Of a stretch of 5,592 nucleotides of DNA, positions 1-5,243 are shown piece after piece. Within the stretch, counting starts at the first letter, position 1; each line of letters begins with the position of its first letter. Under the pieces are notes generated by a model. It saw only the letters and a program-made list of their open reading frames with translations. It had not been told where the DNA came from and did no database searches. The position numbers and the translations under genes were made by a program. Source of the DNA: Actinomycetota bacterium (lineage in GTDB: Bacteria; Actinomycetota; Acidimicrobiia; Acidimicrobiales; Acidimicrobiaceae); contig SIRY01000144.1 in assembly GCA_004366215.1 (NCBI GenBank), positions 1 to 5,592 on the forward strand, in the 5' to 3' direction.

Positions 1-530
1 CGTGGGAACCAGGCACGTGGGTCGTCGAGGAGGAGGAGGGGATGGAGCAGGCGGTAGTCTCCGCCATCGCGCACGACGCGAGTGAGGTCAAAGTCACCGT
101 CGTCGGCGTGCCTGACCACCCTGGGGTTGCTGCACGAATCTTTCGTCGTGTCGCAGACGCAGGCGTCAACGTGGACATGATCGTCCAGAACGTCTCTCGC
201 GAGGGGCACACGGACATCTCGTTCACCGTGCCAAAGGCCGATCGTCTCCTCGCCCTCGAGGCCACGCGGAGCGCTGCTCACGAGGTCGGGGCGCTCGAGG
301 TCTTCGCCGACGAGGGCATCGGTCGCGTCTCTCTCGTTGGGGCCGGCATGAAGTCACACCCCGGCGTGACCGCCACCATGTTCGAGACGCTCGCGGCACA
401 CGGCATCAACATCGAGATGATCTCGACGTCTGCGATCCGCATCTCGTGCGTGGTGCGGGCTGAGGTGCTCGAAGACGCAGTCCAGGCACTCCACCACGCC
501 TTTGGACTCGATCGGGAGCGTCACCCGTGA
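1..530 (+). CDS. lysC: Aspartate kinase, C-terminal regulatory part (5' end outside window)
   Basis: The reading frame is open from base 3 to the TGA at 528-530 and gives 175 visible residues. Aspartate kinase phosphorylates aspartate to 4-aspartyl phosphate, the first step towards lysine, threonine, methionine and diaminopimelate. Only the tail is present: a short linker (GTWVVEEEEG), then two ACT domains. The first begins near VKVTVVGVPDHPG and runs through NVDMIVQNVS and HTDISFTVP. The second begins at GRVSLVGAGMKSHPGVTA and runs through INIEMISTSAIRIS. These blocks are typical of actinobacterial LysC, and the effector-binding motifs look intact, so feedback control by lysine and/or threonine is likely (inferred from family). 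The catalytic kinase domain must lie upstream of the window. The stop overlaps the asd start by four bases (GTGA), implying coupled translation. Residue E of the usual STSEIRIS motif is A here. Identification is secure. Confidence 0.95.
   Translation, partial: WEPGTWVVEEEEGMEQAVVSAIAHDASEVKVTVVGVPDHPGVAARIFRRVADAGVNVDMIVQNVSREGHTDISFTVPKADRLLALEATRSAAHEVGALEVFADEGIGRVSLVGAGMKSHPGVTATMFETLAAHGINIEMISTSAIRISCVVRAEVLEDAVQALHHAFGLDRERHP
28..41 (+). promoter_or_regulatory. Strong internal ribosome binding site before an in-frame ATG in lysC (possible beta-subunit start)
   Basis: A run of overlapping AGGAGG motifs (28-33, 31-36, 34-39) lies directly before an in-frame ATG at 42-44. The AGGAGG at 28-33 ends 8 bases, and the one at 31-36 ends 5 bases, before the ATG. 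Translation from this ATG would give a 162-residue protein made of just the two ACT domains. Corynebacterium LysC makes such a separate beta subunit from an internal start at the equivalent place, MExAV followed by SExKVTV. The run also encodes four glutamates in the kinase linker, so coding constraint is an alternative explanation. Confidence 0.5.
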
Positions 531-1558
531 GTGGGGTGCGTCTCGGCGTGGTCGGCGCGACGGGTCAGGTTGGCACGGTCATGCGCGCCATCCTGAGCGA
601 GCGTCGGGTGCCTATCGACGAGATTCGGTTCTTCGCGTCCGCTCGGTCGGCCGGCTCCACCCTCGAGTTTCGCGGCACGGCCGTCGTCGTCGAGGACCTC
701 GCAACGGCGGACCCTCGAGGTCTCGACGTCGCCCTGTTCTCGATCGGCGCTGACAACGCGCGCACCTGGGCGCCGCGCTTTGCGAGCGCAGGCGTCGTCG
801 TGATCGACAACTCGGCAGCCTTTCGGCTCGAGGCCGATGTGCCACTCGTCGTGGCCGACGTCAATCCTCACGCGCTTCGCTCTGTACCCCGGAACATCAT
901 CGCCAACCCCAACTGCACCACGATGGTCGCGGCGGGGGCGCTCGCGACGCTCCATCGCCTGGCCGGCCTCGAGAGGGTGATCGCCTCGACGTACCAGGCC
1001 GCCTCTGGTGCAGGTCGGGCAGGTGTGCGGGAGCTTGCTGACGAGCTCGCACGTCCAGGACTCGAGGGCTTGACCTTCGACGGCCGAGCGGTGGACTTCG
1101 GAGCCCCGCGAGTCTTCCCAGCTCCCCTCGCAGCTAACGTCGTGCCGCTCGCAGGGTCGCTCGTTGGGGACGAGACCACAGAGGAGCGCAAGTTCGTCGA
1201 CGAGAGCCGCAAGATCCTCGAGCTACCCACGCTGCGTGTGGCAGCGACGTGCGTGCGAGTGCCGGTCTTTACGGGCCACGCCGTCAGCGTGGTGGCGCAG
1301 TGTCGCGAGCCGGTGGACCTGGCGCTCCTGCGCAGGGAGCTGAGCCACGCGCCGGGGCTGCGAGTCGTCGATCTGCCGACGCCGCAGGAAGCGGCCGGTC
1401 GTGACGAGGTGCTGGTTGGCCGAGTGCGCGCGACCGACGTCGTCGACCACGGCGTTGCGTTCTTCGTCGTCGGTGACAACCTGCGAAAGGGCGCGGCGCT
1501 GAACGCTGTGCAGCTTGCAGAGCTCGTCACCGGGGTGAGGTCCGCCCCTACGTCCTGA
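527..1558 (+). CDS. asd: Aspartate-semialdehyde dehydrogenase
   Basis: The product is 343 residues, a normal length for the family. It reduces 4-aspartyl phosphate to aspartate 4-semialdehyde with NADPH in the cytoplasm, using the product of the aspartate kinase just upstream. An N-terminal Rossmann nucleotide-binding loop is seen as GATGQVG (residues 10-16). Next come the phosphate-binding stretch DNSAAFR (94-100), the catalytic cysteine in NPNCTT (Cys130, codon 914-916), the substrate glutamine in STYQAASGAG (Gln157), and the catalytic His251 within CVRVPVFTGHA. The conserved C-terminal motif VGDNLRKGAALNAVQ spans 315-329. The GTG start at 527 overlaps the lysC stop (GTGA) and has a GGGAG at 514-518, eight bases upstream, which supports both this start and translational coupling. 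The protein is rich in arginine, unlike the flagellar proteins downstream. All key residues are present and identification is secure. Confidence 0.97.
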   Translation: MSGVRLGVVGATGQVGTVMRAILSERRVPIDEIRFFASARSAGSTLEFRGTAVVVEDLATADPRGLDVALFSIGADNARTWAPRFASAGVVVIDNSAAFRLEADVPLVVADVNPHALRSVPRNIIANPNCTTMVAAGALATLHRLAGLERVIASTYQAASGAGRAGVRELADELARPGLEGLTFDGRAVDFGAPRVFPAPLAANVVPLAGSLVGDETTEERKFVDESRKILELPTLRVAATCVRVPVFTGHAVSVVAQCREPVDLALLRRELSHAPGLRVVDLPTPQEAAGRDEVLVGRVRATDVVDHGVAFFVVGDNLRKGAALNAVQLAELVTGVRSAPTS

Positions 1559-1585
1559 GCGCGTGCCGAGGTCGCCGCTCGACGT

Positions 1586-1613
1586 TCAAGTTCTGCTCCG
1601 ATCGCGACGATGA
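1586..1613 (+). promoter_or_regulatory. Putative sigma-28 (FliA/WhiG-type) promoter for the flagellin operon
   Basis: TCAAGTTC at 1586-1593 matches the sigma-28 -35 consensus TAAAGTTT at 6 of 8 positions. GACGATGA at 1606-1613 matches the -10 consensus GCCGATAA at 6 of 8. The spacer is 12 bases against the usual 11. Transcription would start near 1620, leaving a leader of about 57 bases before the flagellin ATG. It sits in the only gap between the asd and flagellin genes, where a late flagellar promoter is expected. The match was made by eye in a GC-rich region and has not been tested against chance. Confidence 0.45.
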
Positions 1614-1623
1614 CCTCAGTGCG

Positions 1624-1642
1624 GTCGCGGGGTTACCGCGGT
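1624..1642 (+). promoter_or_regulatory. Small GC-rich hairpin at the 5' end of the flagellin leader
   Basis: CGCGG (1626-1630) pairs with CCGCG (1636-1640) around the loop GGTTA. Two wobble pairs extend the stem to 1624 and 1642. If transcription starts near 1620, this hairpin would lie at the very 5' end of the flagellin mRNA, where such structures often slow decay. It has no following T run, so it does not look like a terminator for asd. A short GC-rich stem can easily arise by chance here. Confidence 0.25.
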
Positions 1643-1665
1643 GCGCTTATGGACAGCGGACATTC

Positions 1666-1672
1666 AAGGAGG
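1666..1672 (+). promoter_or_regulatory. Flagellin ribosome binding site
   Basis: AAGGAGG is a perfect match to the 16S anti-Shine-Dalgarno and lies 4 bases before the ATG at 1677. It fixes the flagellin start and rules out the in-frame GTG at 1641, which has no such site and would add 12 residues not found in flagellins. The same seven bases and the same spacing recur before fliD and fliS. Confidence 0.85.
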
Positions 1673-1676
1673 ATCC

Positions 1677-2510
1677 ATGTCCCTCTCGGTCAACACGAAC
1701 ATCGCGGCGATTGACGCGTACAACAACTTGAACGCGACGTCGAACCAGATGCAGACGACGATCAACCAGCTCTCGTCGGGACTGCAGATTCAGACCGCGG
1801 CCGACAACGCAGCGGGCTACGTGATCTCTCAAGGGCTCCAGACCCAGGCGAACGGCCTCGGCGTCGCGATCAACAACGGTCAGGACGCGATCAGCGTCCT
1901 CCAGATCGCCTCGGGTGCGATGAACCAGCAGATCGCCATCCTCCAGACGATGAACCAGCTCGCTACGCAGGCTGCCAACGGAGGAGCGAACAACACGAAC
2001 TCGCTCGCAGCTGACCAGCAGGAGTTCGCGGCCCTCCAGAATCAACTGGACCAGATCGCGAACTCGACGAGCTTCGGTGGCACCAGCCTGCTGAACGGGA
2101 GCTACTCGAACGAGGTCTTCCAGATCGGCGCGTACGCCTCGAGCGTCGACCAGGTGACGGTGACGATCGCGACGCTGAACACCACGGCGCTCGGTATCGC
2201 ATCGACCTCCGTCAACATCGGCAGCGTGTCAGCGGCCATCAGTGCGATGGCTGCGGTGCAGTCAGCGATCCTCGCGGTCGCGAGCGCCGAGGCGGTGGTC
2301 GGGGCGGCCCAGAACCAGGTTCAGGCCATCATCGCTAACGACACGGTCGCTCAGCAGAACGTCCAGTCTGCGAACTCGACGCTCGTCGACACCAACATGG
2401 CTCAAGCGATGACGCAGTTCTCGTCTCAGCAGGTGCTCATGCAGGCCGGCGTCGCCATGCTCTCGCAGGCACAGGCGTTGCCACAGCTCATCCTCAAGCT
2501 CCTGCCGTAG
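1677..2510 (+). CDS. fliC: Flagellin (filament subunit)
   Basis: The product is 277 residues and polymerises outside the cell into the flagellar filament after export through the flagellar type III apparatus. The N-terminal D0/D1 region is clear: SLSVNTNIAAIDAYNNL, then QLSSGLQIQTAADNAAG (31-47, the counterpart of the usual RLSSGLRINxAADDAAG), then AINNGQDAISVLQIASGAM (65-82). The C-terminal D1/D0 region has NSTLVDTNMAQAM and ends QAGVAMLSQAQALPQLILKLL. Between them there is only a short middle (about 142-185), so the protein is a minimal D0-D1 flagellin without D2/D3 outer domains. By hand count it has no Arg, His, Cys or Trp, one Lys (274) and 11 acidic residues, with about 23% Gln plus Asn. 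The conserved arginines are mostly Gln or Ser here. It is the first gene of a fliC-fliD-fliS order. The start is set by AAGGAGG at 1666-1672. Family assignment is secure. Confidence 0.96.
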   Translation: MSLSVNTNIAAIDAYNNLNATSNQMQTTINQLSSGLQIQTAADNAAGYVISQGLQTQANGLGVAINNGQDAISVLQIASGAMNQQIAILQTMNQLATQAANGGANNTNSLAADQQEFAALQNQLDQIANSTSFGGTSLLNGSYSNEVFQIGAYASSVDQVTVTIATLNTTALGIASTSVNIGSVSAAISAMAAVQSAILAVASAEAVVGAAQNQVQAIIANDTVAQQNVQSANSTLVDTNMAQAMTQFSSQQVLMQAGVAMLSQAQALPQLILKLLP

Positions 2511-2528
2511 CAGACGCGGAGCCCGTGC

Positions 2529-2570
2529 GCGTCGTGGACCGGAGGTGGGCGTATCTTCGGTCCACGACGT
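2529..2570 (+). terminator. Long intercistronic hairpin between flagellin and fliD (attenuator, partial terminator or mRNA stabiliser)
   Basis: A perfect 12-base inverted repeat, CGTCGTGGACCG (2530-2541) and CGGTCCACGACG (2558-2569), is extended inward by six more pairs, three of them G-U, down to the tetraloop GGCG (2548-2551). One outer G-U pair joins 2529 and 2570. This makes about 19 pairs in a gap of only 86 bases, starting 19 bases after the flagellin stop. No T run follows, so it is not a classical rho-independent terminator. A likely role is to protect the flagellin mRNA 3' end or to cut read-through so that far more flagellin than cap protein is made. The structure is seen; the role is inferred. 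Confidence 0.6.
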
Positions 2571-2585
2571 CGCTGCCGACGAGCT

Positions 2586-2592
2586 AAGGAGG
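2586..2592 (+). promoter_or_regulatory. fliD ribosome binding site
   Basis: AAGGAGG lies 4 bases before the GTG at 2597 and decides the fliD start. The alternative GTG at 2687, which would begin right at the conserved FliD N-terminus, has only a weak G run upstream. The choice of 2597 adds a 30-residue Ser/Thr/Pro-rich leader to FliD. Confidence 0.8.
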
Positions 2593-2596
2593 CACT

Positions 2597-5149
2597 GTGT
2601 CGTCCATTCTGCCCACCTCTCCGACGGGTTCGACCGCGTCCTCGAGCCCTAGCATCTCGACCTACAGCAACCCTGGGGGTCCTCCCGTGACCTTCAGCGG
2701 TGTGATCTCGGGGCTCAACACCCAGGCCATCATCCAGGCGCTCCTCGCCGCCTACGAGCAGCCCCAGATCGACCTTGGCAATCAGATCCAGACGCTCCAG
2801 TCGCACCTTGCCGACTACCAGACCATCGTGACGGACCTCTCTGCCCTCGAGACGCAGGCCAGCTCGCTCATGCAGCCCCAGCAGCTGTCCCAGATGAGCG
2901 CGACGACCTCAAACCCCCAGGTTGCCACCGCGACCGCGGGGGCGGGAGCGGTGCCCTCGTCTCTGAGCTTCACCGTGGCTCAGCTCGCACAAGCGAACGT
3001 CCTCGCCTCGAGCGCGACGGTGTCCTCGCTGAGCTCCACCGTCGCCACCGGCAACTTCCTGCTCTCCTCGTCGGCGGCCGGTGCCGGGGTGACCTCCCTC
3101 GCGGGCTCGTCGCTGCAGGTCGGCACGCACACCTTCTCGGTCACGAGCGCGCTCGAGGGCGCGACCGTGACCGGTTCGAGCTCTCTTGGGTCGCCGGTGA
3201 CGATCGGGAGCAGCAACGACACGCTCACCGCGGTCATCAACGGGACCTCGTACACGCTGACGATCCCCTCAGGTACCTACACGCCAAGCCAGCTCGCCGC
3301 TGCCATCGCGCAAGCGAGCAACGTCGGCTCTTCACCGCTGCTCGCTGCGACGGTCACCAGTCAAGGGCAACTCCAGCTCAGCACCACGCTGCTCGGATCA
3401 GGGTCGTCGTTGCAGATCACGGGCGGCACCGCGCTCACGACGCTCGGACTGAGCGCGCAGGCCAGCGCCGCGGTCGGCTCGGCTGGGTCGGTGACGCTCG
3501 ACGGCACGACGACCAGCATCAATAACGTACAGGCAGGCTCGACCGTGACCCTTGCCGATGGGAGCGGCGGGTCGATCACCATCGGCATCGGCGACGGGGG
3601 TCTGCGGCAAGGGAGCTTTAGCGCTGCTGAGATCGCGTCTGGCAACGGCTCGCTCCAGCAGGTCATCGACAACATCAACGCCGCCGGCGCCGGGGTTACC
3701 GCGTCTGCTGTCCAGGTGGCTCCAGGGTCGTACCTGCTCCAGCTCGTGTCTGATCAGACCGGAACGAACGCTGCGATCAGCGTTGAGGCGGGGCCGTTGC
3801 AGGGTGCGCTCGGCGGCTTCACGACCGTCACGGCCGCCCAGAACGCCGAGGTCACGATCGGCGGTAGCGGCGGCTACCTCGTCAGCTCGCAGTCGAACCA
3901 GATCACAGGCGTGCTTCCAGGTGTCACGCTCAGCCTCGTCGCAGCGCAGCCGCCAGGATCTCAGCCGGTCAGCGTCTCGGTGACGCCGAATGGTCAGCAG
4001 CTCGCGAGCACCATCCAGTCGCTCGTCGACGCTGCGAACAAGGTGCTGTCGGACATCAACACCTACGCCGGCTACAACGCCCAGACGAACCAGGGCGGCC
4101 CCCTCATGGGAGATGCGACCCTCAACGCCCTCACCGATCAGATCCTCGGCGTCGTCGCTCAAGCCCTCGGCCAGGGCGGGCTCAGCGCCACGCAGGCCGG
4201 CATCACGGTGACGAAGAACGGCACCCTGAGCTTCGACGCCGCTGCGTTTGCCGCTGCCTACGACCAGAACCCGACGCAGGTGAGCTCGCTCATCGCGCAG
4301 TCGGGCACCTTTGAACCCTCCGCTGCGGCGTACGCCGGGGACGTGAGCCTCGTCTACGCGGGTACGTCGACGCAGCCTGGCAGCTACCAAGTGGTGGTCA
4401 CTCAGTCCGCTACCGAGGCGGCCGACGCCGGCAACGTGCTCTCGAGCGGTGCGATCACGAACGCAGAGACGCTCACCGTGAGCCAGGGCGCACAGAGCGT
4501 CCAGTACGCCGCAAACGCTGGAGCCTCCCTCGACTCGATCGCCGCCGGCCTCAACGCCGCCTTTGCGAGCGCGGGCATGGCTATGCAGGCGAGTGTGGTG
4601 TCGACCTCGTCGGGTTCGCAGCTCGTGCTCCAGGCGACGACGTACGGCTCAGCGGGTGACTTCACGGTGACCTCGACGGCTGCGGGCTCAGGCCAGACCG
4701 GCCTCGTGACGACTGCGAACACCCCAACGACCTTCGCTGGCCTCAACGTCGCAGGAACGATCGACGGCGTCCAAGCGACTGGCAACGGCCAGATCCTCGC
4801 GGCTCCGGCATCGGATCCGACGCTCGGCGGGTTGACCCTGCAGGTGACGACGCCGGGCATCACGAGCGCGACCACACTCGGCACGTTCACCTACTCGCCT
4901 GGGCTCGCAGGCCAGCTCGGACTCGTGGCCGCGAGCGCCGCTGCTCCGGCGACAGGGAGCCTTCAGGCGACCATCTCCGGCATCCAGCAGCAGATCTCCA
5001 TGCTCCAACAGCAGTACAACGGCTACACGCCGATGATCCAGAGTGAGCAGCGCATGCTCGAGCAGGAGTTCGCGTCGATGGAAGCGCAGCTCGGTTCGCT
5101 GCGCAACGTGGGCAGCGAGCTCGCAAGCCAGATCTCGCAGCTGCCCTGA
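2597..5149 (+). CDS. fliD: Flagellar filament cap protein FliD (hook-associated protein 2), enlarged
   Basis: At 850 residues this is much longer than most FliD proteins (about 450-700). FliD caps the growing filament outside the cell and helps each exported flagellin fold into place. Residues 1-30 are a Ser/Thr/Pro-rich, probably disordered leader. The FliD N-terminal domain follows from FSGVISGLNTQAIIQALL (33-50) through a helical stretch to about 100. A long beta-rich Ser/Thr/Gly/Ala region occupies about 120-410. The FliD C-terminal signature is clear at 414-570, with AQNAEVTIGG, ITGVLPGVTLSL, GGPLMGDATLN and GITVTKNGTLSFDAAAF. An inserted module sits at about 571-765. The terminal coiled coil (787-846) has ISGIQQQISMLQQQ and LEQEFASMEAQLGSL. 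Three Flagellin_IN-like segments recur (about 229-275, 350-397, 643-692). Basic residues number only five (Arg337, Lys482, Lys540, Arg819, Arg836) against about 35 acidic, with no Cys or Trp. It lies between flagellin and fliS. Identification is secure. Confidence 0.95.
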   Translation: MSSILPTSPTGSTASSSPSISTYSNPGGPPVTFSGVISGLNTQAIIQALLAAYEQPQIDLGNQIQTLQSHLADYQTIVTDLSALETQASSLMQPQQLSQMSATTSNPQVATATAGAGAVPSSLSFTVAQLAQANVLASSATVSSLSSTVATGNFLLSSSAAGAGVTSLAGSSLQVGTHTFSVTSALEGATVTGSSSLGSPVTIGSSNDTLTAVINGTSYTLTIPSGTYTPSQLAAAIAQASNVGSSPLLAATVTSQGQLQLSTTLLGSGSSLQITGGTALTTLGLSAQASAAVGSAGSVTLDGTTTSINNVQAGSTVTLADGSGGSITIGIGDGGLRQGSFSAAEIASGNGSLQQVIDNINAAGAGVTASAVQVAPGSYLLQLVSDQTGTNAAISVEAGPLQGALGGFTTVTAAQNAEVTIGGSGGYLVSSQSNQITGVLPGVTLSLVAAQPPGSQPVSVSVTPNGQQLASTIQSLVDAANKVLSDINTYAGYNAQTNQGGPLMGDATLNALTDQILGVVAQALGQGGLSATQAGITVTKNGTLSFDAAAFAAAYDQNPTQVSSLIAQSGTFEPSAAAYAGDVSLVYAGTSTQPGSYQVVVTQSATEAADAGNVLSSGAITNAETLTVSQGAQSVQYAANAGASLDSIAAGLNAAFASAGMAMQASVVSTSSGSQLVLQATTYGSAGDFTVTSTAAGSGQTGLVTTANTPTTFAGLNVAGTIDGVQATGNGQILAAPASDPTLGGLTLQVTTPGITSATTLGTFTYSPGLAGQLGLVAASAAAPATGSLQATISGIQQQISMLQQQYNGYTPMIQSEQRMLEQEFASMEAQLGSLRNVGSELASQISQLP

Positions 5150-5189
5150 GGCCCGCGACGACGCTCGCCGGTGGGGCGGGTCGAGGCGA

Positions 5190-5222
5190 ACAGGGCACGA
5201 GAAGCGGACAGAGCACGAGAAG
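5190..5222 (+). repeat. Short tandem direct repeat in the fliS leader
   Basis: ACAGGGCACGAGAAG (5190-5204) is repeated as ACAGAGCACGAGAAG (5208-5222), 14 of 15 bases identical with an 18-base period. It lies in the 94-base gap between fliD and fliS, directly before the fliS ribosome binding site, in a purine-rich stretch. It may be a recent local duplication or a pair of binding sites for a protein or RNA; the sequence alone does not say which. Confidence 0.6.
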
Positions 5223-5232
5223 GTGGAGGAAG

Positions 5233-5239
5233 AAGGAGG
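5233..5239 (+). promoter_or_regulatory. fliS ribosome binding site
   Basis: AAGGAGG within a purine-rich run ends 4 bases before the GTG at 5244. It fixes the fliS start, for which no in-frame ATG exists near the expected N-terminus (the first internal ATG is residue 26). Motif and spacing are identical to those of flagellin and fliD. Confidence 0.8.
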
Positions 5240-5243
5240 CACC

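Noticed and set aside
868..1530. Antisense open frame of 220 codons on the - strand inside asd
   Set aside because: Ser/Thr/Arg-rich shadow of a clearly real asd gene with all catalytic residues; no family match.
1567..1582. Short inverted repeat CGAG...CTCG after asd as a terminator
   Set aside because: Only four base pairs and no T run; too weak to call.
1641..1676. Upstream GTG at 1641 as the flagellin start
   Set aside because: It would add 12 residues unlike any flagellin N-terminus and has no ribosome binding site; the ATG at 1677 has AAGGAGG in front and gives the expected MSLSVNTN start.
2575..2582. GCCGACGA resembling a sigma-28 -10 element before fliD
   Set aside because: No matching -35 element lies at the right distance, and transcription would start within or after the fliD Shine-Dalgarno.
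2987..3490. Runs of Ser/Thr/Gly/Ala in FliD that look like DNA repeats
   Set aside because: Similarity is compositional; I saw no period or exact repeat unit at the DNA level, and the pattern fits beta-rich FliD outer domains.
3398..4390. Antisense open frame of 330 codons on the - strand inside fliD
   Set aside because: The product is arginine-rich with no recognisable motif, and the frame mirrors the codon pattern of GC-rich fliD. No Shine-Dalgarno or promoter was seen for it.
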